Origin: Armatimonadota bacterium
Lineage (GTDB): Bacteria; Armatimonadota; JAAZEB01
DNA length: 15,108 bases
NCBI GenBank assembly: GCA_012841485.1
Contig: DUUU01000515.1
Coordinates: 1-15,108 of the forward strand
Reading direction: 5' to 3'
Shown here piece by piece: positions 5,167 to 13,500 of the stretch. Both the position numbers and the translations under genes were made by a program. Each line of letters begins with the position of its first letter. Position 1 is the stretch's first letter. Under the pieces are notes generated by a model. That model saw only the letters and a program-made list of their open reading frames with translations, was not told the origin of the DNA and did no database searches.

Positions 5167-6861
5167 CTACCCGCGCGTCGCCGCCTCCACGATGCGGATC
5201 TCCTCCTCGGTTAGCCCGTAGAGGTCGTAGACCAGCCGGTCGATCTGCCGGTCGGTGGCGTCGATCTCGCGCTGCAGGAGGGTCTTCTCATGCGCCGTGG
5301 CCGCTTCGGGCAGCCGCCGGTGCAGCTCCAGCATCCGCTCCACCAGGGCGACCATCCGTTCATGCCGCTTCCGGTCGTCCGGGGCCTCGAAATCGATGGT
5401 ACGGATGGGGAATGACAGAACATTTGATTGGTTAAACTGAGGAAATACCTTCTTATAACTAGTGAACCTCCTATTGGCGAAGAACGACAAGAGTTTTGAG
5501 CCCATCATACCCAGGATGTATCGGATGTCATAGGGGCACGATGGTTTGAGGTGGATGTTATAAACGGATTGCATAGTTACGACGCCATCTTGGTCAAGAG
5601 TGGCGACGACTCTGCTCCCTGTTTTGACCATCATGATCTTTGGGGCGTCGTAATTGGACTGTACTTTGGCTGCTTTCTCGATGAACCTGGTCGGAGATGC
5701 GAGGCAGTATCTCGAGATGTCCTCCCCGACAACGATTGGTATCCTGCCGCTATCGCGAACGTTCTTCTTGCCGAGCTCCTCTCCACGAGAGATCCGGACG
5801 TAGGTTTCCAGCGGAAGTGATTGAGCCTCGAGGTTGTCCAAGATTCCAGCATCGGATCCGCCCGCATATATCGTAAACCGGAACGCATCATTACGGAAGT
5901 CGCTGGCACGGCGATAACCCACTAGGACGGGTGTAACGCCGTCCCTCGTAAACACTGTCACCTTTCCTTCCTCGTCGGCTTTGTTGGCCACAAAGACGAC
6001 TGCTGAGACTCCTACCTTCTCGAACACGGGCCCACAGTGATATAGCGTTACGAGACCATGGTCCAGGACGAGCTTGCGGACTGCTGCTGGCTCGTCACGG
6101 GCCAGGAGTGCATCGGGAACTATAAGGCTCACGACCCCTCTTTTTGCACACAGTGCCAGACATCGCTCGATGAACAGCCAGTAAGTGTCGTACTGGTTGC
6201 GCGCAACCACGAAGTGAGACTCTAGGTACTGCTTCCACTGTTCTGCATGGAACTCCCCGAAGATATCCGGCGGGTTGCCGATCACGGCGTCGAAGCCGGG
6301 GTTGTCGCCGCTGAACACCTCGGGGAAAGCCGCCTCCCAGTCAAAGACGTTGATCCGGTAGCGCTCCTCGTCGTCCAGGAGCGTCAGTTGCTGGCCGTCA
6401 TAGAAGTCCGGGCCGATGAGGGAGTTGCCACACTGGATGTTGGTGCTCAGGTCTGGCAGGGCGCGCTCCTGGAAGAGGCGCATCTGGCTGCTGAGGCTCT
6501 CGTCCGACTCGCCTTCCAGTACCTTGAGGAGCAGAGAGAGCTTGGTCACCTCCACGGCCTGGGGATCGATGTCCACACCGTAGATGTGGGCCAGGAGGAT
6601 GCGCTTGCGCTCGGCGGTGGTGAGGCGCCACTCGCCACCGGCCGCCTGTAAGAGGCGGGGGGTGGCACCGCGCGCCCACTTCTCCGGGCCGTCCTCCAGA
6701 TACCGGTCGCGGTACCAGTCGAGGAGGAACTGGTAGGCGCCGATGAGGAAAGAGCCGGAGCCGCAGGCGGGATCGAGCACGCGCAAGGGCGGCGCGGCGG
6801 AGCCGGATGCGCGGCCGGCTTTGCGGCGGCGCCCGGGCGCCGCTAGCTCCGGGCCGGCCAC
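5167..6861 (-). pseudogene. Type IIG restriction-modification gene, methyltransferase and target-recognition fragment
   Basis: This is the larger part of an Eco57I-like enzyme that methylates adenine and cleaves nearby DNA. From the GTG at 6861 it reads 564 residues: SAM-binding motif I DPACGSGSF (30-38), IYGVDIDP (93-100), and catalytic motif IV GNPPD (195-199), where the family normally has NPPY or another aromatic residue. The C-terminal half (about 205-490) is the target-recognition region and is AT-richer than its flanks; the tail is a helical RLPEAATAHEKTLLQREI segment. The GTG is probably not a genuine start: joined across 6862-6953 to the upstream fragment it restores one reading frame of about 955 residues. 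It seems to be a decayed gene; sequencing error at the lesions is the main alternative. Confidence 0.82.
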
Positions 6862-6953
6862 ATCCTCGGGACGTTTCCTTCCAGCAGCTTGCCGACCGTG
6901 TTGCGAACGATGTACTCCACGATGTAGGTGGGGGTGTAGTAGACGCCGCCGGC

Positions 6954-8033
6954 CTAGCGCACCTCCGGCTTCTCCTCCACCTTCGCCTGATGCCCGGCAG
7001 TGAGCCGGATCACCCTGCCCAGGAAGCGCTCGTACACCTGCCCGAGGATATCAGCGGGGAGCACCGAGAACTCGTAGGGGCTATCCGGGTAGTAGAGGTT
7101 CTTCAGGATCTCCTTCAGCGGCCTATCGTCGAGGACGAGGCCGGGGGTAAGCGTGTCGGCGTCGGGGCGGCCGGGCTCGGCCTCGAAATGGAAGAGCCCG
7201 GAGTTGTAGCGGTCGTCGGCGCGGCGGAACAGTTCCATCAGGCGGGAGTAGACATGGATGCCATTCTGAAGCGCCTGGAGCTGGCCATACGGCTCGATGC
7301 CGCGATCCTCGCAGATGCGGAGGAAGATGAGGCGATCAATCGTCGCCTGCACGGCGAAGTTGAGGGCGCGCTGCGAGAGCGTCGGGTTGCGCAGGGCGAG
7401 GTTGCGGGCGAGGGCATCGCGCCACCCCTCGATCTCGGCAAGGAAGGCGTTGTCCACTGTGGCGGTGCCACGCTTGCCCTCGCGTGCCTCGGCATACTGG
7501 TCGAAGGCGCCGTGCAGGATCGCCTCGCGGGAGAAGATCGCGGCGATCTCATCCCACCGCTCGGGATAGTCGGCATAGGTGAAATAGAGCAGCCGTCCGG
7601 TGGAGGCCTTATCCCGCTTATCGGGCCGGCGGCGGCAATCGTAGACGGCGAACTCCTCGAAGTCGGTGAGGATGCTGAGGGGCAGCTTGGCCGACCACGC
7701 GTAGCGGCGCAGTTGGAAGGCGGGGCTGATATCGTCGCGCAGGTTGACCGAGGGCTTCTTCGCTTCCACGAAAAACTTGCGCTCGCCACCAATGCGGAAG
7801 CAGTAGTCTGGCGCGTGCATCACGCCGCCCACGCGGATGGTATCCTCGTGGATGACTTCCTTATAGTGCTCCGCGTATCCCTGTCGGTTGTTTACGTCCC
7901 AGCCGAGCGCCTCGAAGAAGGGGTCGAGGAACTCGCGGCGGAGTTGCGTCTCGTTATAGGCGCCCGAACGATAGGCATCGCGGTTGCGCTCGAACTGCTC
8001 CACTAGTCGGAGAAGGTCGTGTGGAACGGGCAT
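6954..8033 (-). pseudogene. Type IIG restriction-modification gene, N-terminal nuclease fragment
   Basis: The ATG at 8033 (GAGGGAGA ribosome site just upstream) opens 359 residues ending at TAG (6954-6956). The first 140 residues hold a PD-(D/E)xK nuclease core: Glu34 in RREFLDPFFEALGW, Pro75-Asp76, and Glu90-Ala-Lys92 in FFVEAKKPS, with Gln in FQLRRY behind. Helical linker sequence follows (IDRLIFLRICEDRG, ILGQVYERFLG). After the TAG the frame continues as AGGVYYTPTYIVEYIVRN, the conserved start of the methyltransferase part, so the stop is a nonsense change (related proteins usually have Lys there; AAG to TAG is one base). A missing base at about 6877-6878 then shifts the frame. Made alone, this fragment would be a nuclease domain without its methylase. 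Confidence 0.82.
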
Positions 8034-8138
8034 GGGCTCTCCCTCGGGCGGCGGGTGGAAGCGCCACCGCCCCTCGCTATCGTGGGGGTTCCACGCGAGT
8101 GCCACGGCTCCTGCCCCCTCTCCTCGCGCCGTCCGCTT

Positions 8139-8165
8139 TAAGTCTCCCGCGCGGGCTGCCGAAAC
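8139..8165 (+). promoter_or_regulatory. Sigma-28 (FliA/SigD)-type promoter for flagellin
   Basis: TAAG (8139-8142) and GCCGAAAC (8158-8165) are separated by 15 bases, matching the flagellar sigma-28 layout TAAA-N15-GCCGATAA at 3 of 4 and 6 of 8 positions. Transcription would start near 8172, giving a flagellin leader of about 137 bases. The fit with a flagellin gene downstream makes this likely. Confidence 0.72.
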
Positions 8166-8186
8166 AGACCACAGACCGAGCTGCCA

Positions 8187-8208
8187 GGCCACCGATAGGT
8201 GCGTGGCC
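8187..8208 (+). promoter_or_regulatory. Hairpin in the flagellin leader
   Basis: GGCCAC (8187-8192) and GTGGCC (8203-8208) are perfect inverted copies with a 10-base loop, near the start of the predicted leader. GTGGCCCCGG (8203-8212) recurs at 8274-8283, shortly before the ribosome site, so two alternative pairings with the left arm are possible. Function unknown. Confidence 0.3.
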
Positions 8209-8308
8209 CCGGGGCGCCAGGACTCCCGGGCGAGTTCGGTTCTCATCGGATACGGCAGGAAGCCGGCGGGGCAGTGGCCCCGGAAAGTCGATCAAGGAGG
8301 ATCGGATC

Positions 8309-10192
8309 ATGTCACTTCGTATCAACCAGAACATGGGTGCGGTGAACGTTCACCGCAACCTGCAGAACACGGATGCCACCATCGGCCGTTCGCTCGAGAA
8401 GCTGGCGTCCGGTTTCCGCATCAACCGCGGCGCGGATGATCCCGCCGGTCTGGTCATCTCCGAGTACCTGCGCGCGCAGGTCGAGGGCCTGGGGCAGGCC
8501 ATCTCCAACTCCAGCGATGCCATCAACCTCGTGAAGACGGCGGAGGGCGCGCTCACCGAGGTGAACAACCTCCTCAAGTCGATGCGCAACCTCGCGGTTC
8601 ACGCCAGCAACATGGGCGTCAACAGTAGCGAGGCGCTCGCGGCCGACCAGGCGCAGATCTCCTCCGCCATCGCGTCGCTCAACCGGATCTCGTCCACGAC
8701 GATGTTCGGCGACAAGCACCTCCTGGATGGGACCTCCGGCGTCAGCGGCACCTCCACCAACAGCCTTGTGGAGGTGATGGGTGGCAACGCCGCGACCAAG
8801 GCGGGCACCTACGCGGTGGATGTCACCGCCGTCGCGACGCGGGCCTCCTCGACCATGACCAACAGCTACCAGGTCCAGCGGATCGATGGCGATACGGTGG
8901 GTGCGAACAACATCACCGGCACCGACTTCGGCTACCTCCAGTTCGGTGGCGCTTACCTCGACAACCAGACGATCAACATCCGGGTTCAGGCGGGCGATAC
9001 CGTCCAGGATGTCGTGGACCGCATCAACTCGGACACGGTGGTCGGCCAGAAGGTGAAAGCGGAGATCTATGACGATCCGACCAATGGAAATGTCATCCGC
9101 CTGAGCAGCCGCTTCCTGGAGAACACCGATGGCAGCCTCACGGTGAAGGCGGTCGCGGGTGGTGGTGGCACCGGCACGGCGGAGAACGTGACCACCCTTA
9201 CGGGCATCGACAACGCGGCGGCCGAAACCAGCGCCGCGGCGGTGGCGGATCGCACCTCCGCGCTCGCGAAGGCGGAGACGCTGACGCTGACCGACAACAT
9301 CGCGGGCAAGTCCACCCAGGTGGTGCTCGCGGCAGGCGACTCGCTGGAGTCCGTGGCCAACAAGATCAACAACGCCGCGCTTGCAGCCGGCGTGCGCCTG
9401 CGCGCCGATCTCGTTGCCAACACCGGCATCGACTGCAAGATGAAGCTGACCAGCACCGAGTATGGCACGAACGCCTATGCGTCTGTTACCGTTGCCAGCA
9501 CCGCGAGTGGTGGCGGCACGACGGAGGACTTCGGACTCGGCACGACGACGCTGAACGTGCAGTCGGGCGGCGGCGCCGCGGGCAACTTCGCGGCAAGCGT
9601 CGGCGGCGCGAATGTGGCGGGCACCATCAACGGTGAGGCCGCCACGGGCGCTGGCCAGATCCTCACGGGGAACGCCGGCAACGCCTACACCGAGGGCCTC
9701 AAGCTGAAGGTGGCGGTCGAGAATACCGGCACGGCGGTGGCGCTGGTGACGGTGGCCCAGGGCACGCTCAGCTTCCAGATCGGCGGCAACGCCGGCCAGT
9801 CGGTGAGCCAGAGCCTCTCGAGCACGGCGGCAAACCGCCTGGGCACGTCGGCGACCGGCCTTGAGACCAATGCCAGGAGCGTGGCGGACATCGATGTGAC
9901 CACGCTCAAGGGGGCGCAGGACGCCATCAAGATCATCGACGCGGCGATCAGCCAGGTATCCACGATGCGCGCCCAGCTCGGCGCCTTCCAGAAGAACGTT
10001 CTCGAGAGCAATATCAACTCGCTGGGTATTGCCAAGGAGAACCTGCAGGCGTCCGAGAGCACCATCCGCGACACCGACATGGCGGCCGAGATGGTCACGT
10101 TCACCCGCAATAACATCATGATGCAGGCGGGCACGGCCATGCTGGCGCAGGCCAACCAGTTGCCGCAGCAACTGCTCGCGCTGCTCCGGTAA
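8309..10192 (+). CDS. fliC: Flagellin, the filament subunit
   Basis: The 627-residue protein polymerises into the external flagellar filament after export through the flagellar type III system. Residues 1-142 are the conserved N-terminal D0/D1 part (LRINQNMGAVNVHRNLQ, LASGFRINRGADDPAGLVIS); residues about 519-627 are the C-terminal partner (ASESTIRDTDMAAEMV, MMQAGTAMLAQANQ, LLALLR end). The about 375-residue middle is the variable surface region, built of Thr/Ala/Gly-rich units resembling flagellin hook-IN repeats, including NVAGTINGE at 435. One Cys (376) is present. ATG 8309 follows AAGGAGG (8294-8300); the frame opens further upstream but without flagellin similarity. A sigma-28-type promoter lies upstream and the cap and chaperone genes downstream. 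Confidence 0.97.
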   Translation: MSLRINQNMGAVNVHRNLQNTDATIGRSLEKLASGFRINRGADDPAGLVISEYLRAQVEGLGQAISNSSDAINLVKTAEGALTEVNNLLKSMRNLAVHASNMGVNSSEALAADQAQISSAIASLNRISSTTMFGDKHLLDGTSGVSGTSTNSLVEVMGGNAATKAGTYAVDVTAVATRASSTMTNSYQVQRIDGDTVGANNITGTDFGYLQFGGAYLDNQTINIRVQAGDTVQDVVDRINSDTVVGQKVKAEIYDDPTNGNVIRLSSRFLENTDGSLTVKAVAGGGGTGTAENVTTLTGIDNAAAETSAAAVADRTSALAKAETLTLTDNIAGKSTQVVLAAGDSLESVANKINNAALAAGVRLRADLVANTGIDCKMKLTSTEYGTNAYASVTVASTASGGGTTEDFGLGTTTLNVQSGGGAAGNFAASVGGANVAGTINGEAATGAGQILTGNAGNAYTEGLKLKVAVENTGTAVALVTVAQGTLSFQIGGNAGQSVSQSLSSTAANRLGTSATGLETNARSVADIDVTTLKGAQDAIKIIDAAISQVSTMRAQLGAFQKNVLESNINSLGIAKENLQASESTIRDTDMAAEMVTFTRNNIMMQAGTAMLAQANQLPQQLLALLR

Positions 10193-10243
10193 GCGGAGCG
10201 GCTCTCTCCACGCCACCTTTCAGGTGACGTGCCGACAACTGCC

Positions 10244-10271
10244 GGGGCGCGGGCCAGGATGCCCGCGCCCC
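10244..10271 (+). terminator. GC-rich hairpin after flagellin
   Basis: GGGGCGCGGGC (10244-10254) and GCCCGCGCCCC (10261-10271) form a perfect 11-base-pair stem with a 6-base loop, 52 bases after the flagellin stop. No T-run follows, so it may be a Rho-assisted or partial terminator, or a 3' stabiliser that keeps flagellin mRNA more abundant than fliD mRNA. Confidence 0.5.
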
Positions 10272-10317
10272 AGGCGCAAAGCCCCTCTCTACGGGTAGGA
10301 TGTGAAGCGTTGGCCTG

Positions 10318-10337
10318 AGGCGTTTGCTTAGACGCCT
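10318..10337. promoter_or_regulatory. Inverted repeat upstream of fliD
   Basis: AGGCGT (10318-10323) and ACGCCT (10332-10337) are perfect inverted copies with an 8-base loop, about 95 bases before the fliD start. A TATGAT (10403-10408) resembles a -10 element but has no good -35. The rest of the 240-base flagellin-fliD gap shows nothing else I can interpret. Confidence 0.25.
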
Positions 10338-10432
10338 TCGATCAGGGCTCCACGTGAAAGGTTGGCCCCACCAGGATATGGCCAGGCAGGAGCGCGGCGG
10401 GCTATGATGCCGCCGCTCGCAGGGGAAAAGGG

Positions 10433-12430
10433 ATGGCGAACTCATCCATCAGTGGCATTATCTCCGGGCTCGATACCGAGAGCATTATCTCTCAGCTGAC
10501 GTCGCTGCGGCGGGCGCCTCAGATCCGCATGCAGGCTCGCAAGACCGTCTTGCAGAAGAAGCTGGAGGCGTGGGATGGCCTGAAAAAGCAGCTCTCGTCT
10601 CTCAAGAGTGCTGCGTCCGCTCTGAGCCAGGCTGCCACGTTCCGGCGCTCTTCCGCTACCAGCAGCGATACGGCGCTCCTCACCGTGGCCGCCTCTCCCG
10701 AGGCCGCTCCTGGTACCTACCACCTGACGGTGCTGGCCACCGCGCAGGCGCATCAGGTGAAGAGCCAGGGCTATGCGGACTCCGGCGCCGCGGTGCTGGG
10801 CACCGGCACCCTCTCCATCCAGGTGGGCGCCGGCGCTCCGGGCACAATCGTCATCGACGAGACCAACAACAGCCTCGCCGGGCTGCGCGATGCCATCAAC
10901 CGCGCCGGCCTGGGGGTGACCGCGTCGATTGTGAATGATGGAGACGCCACCCATCCGTACCGCCTGGTGGTCACCTCCAACACGACTGGAGAGAGCAATC
11001 AGATCACCATCACCGCGAATTTGACCGGGGGCACGGACCCCGCCTTCACCACGCTCCAGGAGGCGCGCAACGCCTCCATCCGCCTGGGAGAGGGCGCCGG
11101 CGCCATGCTCATCTCGAAACCGAGCAACACCGTGACGGATGTCATCCCCGGGGTGACCCTGAATCTGGTCTCGGCCGATGAGAATAAGCGCGTGATGGTG
11201 AACGTCACTCGTGACACCAGCTCTGTCGGGGCGTCGGTGCAGGAACTCGTCAACTCCTACAACGCGCTCGTGGATAACATCAACTCGCAGGGCAAGTATG
11301 ACCCCGAGACGCAACAGGGCGGCAGCCTTCTGGGCGATGCCACGCTCCTCCTCATCCAGGATGATATCCAGCGCGTGCTGGACCAGGTGGTGCCAGGACT
11401 TGCCCAGGGGGTGAACACGCTCTCGAACGTGGGTCTCACCGTGGGCTCCGACGGCAAGCTGCAGTACGACAGTGCCCAGTTGACGACCGCGCTGACGGAG
11501 AACCCAACGGCGGTCATGAAGCTCTTCGCCAACTATGGCGAGTCGGCCGATCCCGGCGTGAAGTACGTGAGCTGCACCAATGAGACGGTTGCTTCGGGCG
11601 CCGGTGGCTACCCGGTGGAGATCACGCGGCTTGCCACGCGCAGCCGGATCACCGCGGGCGTGGCGCAGACCGAGGCCCTGGCAGGCGATGAGCAACTGAC
11701 GATCAACGGCACGACAATCGCGCTGACCCACGGGATGACTCAGGCGGATGTGATCGCGGCGATCAATGCCAAGAGCTCTGTCACGGGCGTCACTGCCAAG
11801 GCGACGGGCCCCGATGGCACGGGCGAGGGCAGCTACCTGACGCTGGAGGCGAGCCAGTACGGTTCGGCCTACACCCTCTCGGTGGTCTCCAGCATGTCGA
11901 ACGGGGGGGCCGTGCCGATGGCGAATCGCAGCGGCATCGGCTCTACGCTGGTCACGGAGAGCGACGCGGCCGGCGAAGCGGGCACCGGGTCGGGCGCGCG
12001 TGGCGTGAACGTGGCCGGCACGATCAACGGGGAGCCGGCAACCGGATCGGGCCAGATGCTGACGGGGGATGTGGGGAATGCCACCACATCCGGACTGGTG
12101 CTGCAGATCACGTCGCTGACAGTCGGCGCGCACGGGCCCGTTGTCTTCACCCGCGGCGTGGGTGGAGAGCTGGAGCGGATCATCCAGACGGCAATCGAGG
12201 GCGCCGAGTCGACGGTGGAGCAGGCGCGATCATCGGTGCAGGCGGAGATCGATGCACTGACGGATGAGATGAAGATCGCGGATGAGCGGCTGACCGCGCT
12301 CCAGGAGCGCCTGCGGGCGCAGTTCATGGCGATGGAGAGCACCTTGAGCCGGCTCCAAAACCAGAGCCTGCAGCTGGCGCAGCAGATTGCCAGCCTCTCC
12401 GGCCAGAAGAGCAGCACGGGTGGATTGTAG
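10433..12430 (+). CDS. fliD: Flagellar hook-associated protein 2 (filament cap)
   Basis: FliD caps the growing filament outside the cell and helps exported flagellin fold into place. The 665-residue protein starts with the conserved SSISGIISGLDTESIISQL and a coiled-coil stretch (ARKTVLQKKLEAWDGLKKQL), then FliD_N. Surface domains with flagellin-IN units follow (AAPGTYHLTVLATAQAH; AGGYPVEITRLATRSR), then a NVAGTINGE module at 526-559 related to one in the neighbouring flagellin, and a C-terminal coiled coil (about 575-660, QAEIDALTDEMKIADERL to LQLAQQIASL). One Cys (381). ATG 10433 has a purine-rich AGGGGAAAAGGG upstream. fliS follows after 15 bases. Length is within or slightly above the usual FliD range. 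Confidence 0.95.
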   Translation: MANSSISGIISGLDTESIISQLTSLRRAPQIRMQARKTVLQKKLEAWDGLKKQLSSLKSAASALSQAATFRRSSATSSDTALLTVAASPEAAPGTYHLTVLATAQAHQVKSQGYADSGAAVLGTGTLSIQVGAGAPGTIVIDETNNSLAGLRDAINRAGLGVTASIVNDGDATHPYRLVVTSNTTGESNQITITANLTGGTDPAFTTLQEARNASIRLGEGAGAMLISKPSNTVTDVIPGVTLNLVSADENKRVMVNVTRDTSSVGASVQELVNSYNALVDNINSQGKYDPETQQGGSLLGDATLLLIQDDIQRVLDQVVPGLAQGVNTLSNVGLTVGSDGKLQYDSAQLTTALTENPTAVMKLFANYGESADPGVKYVSCTNETVASGAGGYPVEITRLATRSRITAGVAQTEALAGDEQLTINGTTIALTHGMTQADVIAAINAKSSVTGVTAKATGPDGTGEGSYLTLEASQYGSAYTLSVVSSMSNGGAVPMANRSGIGSTLVTESDAAGEAGTGSGARGVNVAGTINGEPATGSGQMLTGDVGNATTSGLVLQITSLTVGAHGPVVFTRGVGGELERIIQTAIEGAESTVEQARSSVQAEIDALTDEMKIADERLTALQERLRAQFMAMESTLSRLQNQSLQLAQQIASLSGQKSSTGGL

Positions 12431-12445
12431 CAAGGGAGGAGAGAG

Positions 12446-12859
12446 ATGCAGAATCCATACTTGCTATATCAAGAGCAGCGGATACAGCATGCATCGCCGG
12501 GCGAGCGAGTGCTCATGCTCTATGATGGAGCGTTGCGGTTCCTGCGGGGGGCGAGCCTGGCAATGGAGACTGGGAATGCGGCGGGGCAGAGTCACAATCT
12601 CGACCGCGCGCAAAGCATCCTCCTGGGCTTGATCTCGTCGCTGAATATCCAGGAGGGGGGAGAGCTGGCCATCTGCCTGTTGCGGGTGTATGAGTACTGC
12701 TACAACCGGCTATGTGACGCCAGCGCGAACGACGATGTGACGGCCATCACGGAGGTAGCCGCTCTCCTGAACAACCTGCGTGGCGCGTGGGCAGACGCCG
12801 CGGCCCAGGTCGAGCGGGGGCAGGAGGCCGAGACGTCTCCCCTGGCGATGACCGCATGA
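12446..12859 (+). CDS. fliS: Flagellin export chaperone FliS
   Basis: FliS binds the C-terminal part of flagellin in the cytoplasm, prevents early polymerisation and delivers it to the export gate. The 137-residue protein has the family's N-terminal signature NPYLLYQEQRIQHASPGERVLMLYDGALRFL and the helical-bundle pattern, including AQSILLGLISSLNIQEGGELA and a Tyr-rich YEYCYNRL helix. ATG 12446 is preceded by GGGAGGAG. It lies 15 bases after fliD in the same orientation, the usual fliD-fliS order. The last 20 residues are an ordinary variable tail. Confidence 0.95.
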   Translation: MQNPYLLYQEQRIQHASPGERVLMLYDGALRFLRGASLAMETGNAAGQSHNLDRAQSILLGLISSLNIQEGGELAICLLRVYEYCYNRLCDASANDDVTAITEVAALLNNLRGAWADAAAQVERGQEAETSPLAMTA

Positions 12860-12905
12860 GCCGAAGCGACGCGCACCTGGTCCCATCGCGAAGGGTGGCC
12901 TACCG

Positions 12906-13268
12906 ATGAAAACACTTCTGGCTCTCTATGAGCATCTGACGGAGCTGTGTCAGAGAGAAGCGCAACTGGTCGCGGCCGAAGATCTGGTTGGTCTTGACAA
13001 GCTCCTGGACGAGAAGGATTGCGTCCTCCAGAACATCATCTCGGAGCAGGCGCGCATCCAGGCCACTGGCGAGAGAGATGGGCTGGATCAGGTGTTGAGG
13101 GCTGCTGAGGCGGCGGCTGCCGCGGAGGAGGTCGCCGCGCGCGGGCTGCGCTTCAACCTGGATGCACTGCGCCAGCGCCTTCGCCAGGCGGGCGAAGGCC
13201 GCGCCGTGGTTCGCTCCTACCGTCCGGGCGGCTATTCAGCCTCCCGGATGGATCACTACTCCGCGTGA
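12906..13268 (+). CDS. FlgN/FliT-like flagellar chaperone
   Basis: A 120-residue, almost entirely helical protein starting MKTLLALYEHLTELCQREAQLV, with heptad-like stretches (LDKLLDEKDCVLQNIISEQARIQ; an Ala-rich helix about residues 60-78) and a flexible tail ending in YSASRMDHYSA. This shape and the place after fliS fit FlgN (chaperone for FlgK/FlgL) or FliT (chaperone for FliD). The two families are hard to separate by eye, so no symbol is given. The ATG at 12906 has AAGGGTGG upstream, 46 bases after the fliS stop. It appears to be the last gene of the flagellar operon. A generic coiled-coil flagellar protein is the alternative. Confidence 0.75.
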   Translation: MKTLLALYEHLTELCQREAQLVAAEDLVGLDKLLDEKDCVLQNIISEQARIQATGERDGLDQVLRAAEAAAAAEEVAARGLRFNLDALRQRLRQAGEGRAVVRSYRPGGYSASRMDHYSA

Positions 13269-13288
13269 GGCCGTCTGGGGAGATGCGA

Positions 13289-13337
13289 GTGGGCGGCTTT
13301 CCACCCGGGTAACCTCCCGTCCGGGTTGCTCGCCCAC
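13289..13337 (+). terminator. Two-part hairpin at the end of the flagellar operon
   Basis: GTGGGCG (13289-13295) pairs with CGCCCAC (13331-13337), and inside it ACCCGG (13303-13308) pairs with CCGGGT (13321-13326), starting 20 bases after the chaperone stop. No T-run follows. It is plausibly the operon's 3' end structure. Confidence 0.45.
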
Positions 13338-13390
13338 CTCGGAGCCGAGACCGGGCTAGCCGCGCGACTCTGGCGGAGGGCCCCGCGGGG

Positions 13391-13444
13391 CTCCGGTACC
13401 CCAGCCCGAGGGTTCCCAGCCCTCAGGCTGCCGTGGGGCCGGAG
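13391..13444 (-). terminator. Long hairpin between convergent genes
   Basis: Nineteen base pairs in four blocks: CTCCGG (13391-13396) with CCGGAG (13439-13444), CCCC (13399-13402) with GGGG (13435-13438), AGCC (13403-13406) with GGCT (13426-13429), and GAGGG (13408-13412) with CCCTC (13420-13424), around a 7-base loop. It is 57 bases past the stop of the minus-strand hydrolase gene. No T-run is present. A symmetric GCCCCGCGGGGC palindrome abuts it (13380-13391). It probably separates the convergent transcripts. Confidence 0.45.
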
Positions 13445-13500
13445 GGCAGGGTGAGGTTCGATAGCCGCCCCCAGCTCCCCGGCACTTGTCACTCGCTTTG

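Noticed and set aside
6871..6956. Programmed frameshift or stop read-through in the Type IIG gene
   Set aside because: There is no slippery heptamer or long homopolymer, and two separate lesions would both need recoding. Decay or sequence error is simpler.
8189..8199. Second sigma-28-like -10 (ACCGATAG) in the flagellin leader
   Set aside because: No TAAA-like -35 lies 15 bases upstream.
8034..8246. N-terminal extension of the nuclease fragment
   Set aside because: The extra 71 residues lack family similarity, and the ATG at 8033 has a good ribosome site.
8312..10216. Long open frame (634 codons) on the minus strand over flagellin
   Set aside because: It is an antisense by-product of GC-rich codon use: Arg/His/Gly-rich translation, no known motif, and the flagellin frame is certain.
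10442..12133. Long open frame (563 codons) on the minus strand over fliD
   Set aside because: Same reason: antisense to a certain gene, low-complexity composition, no motif.
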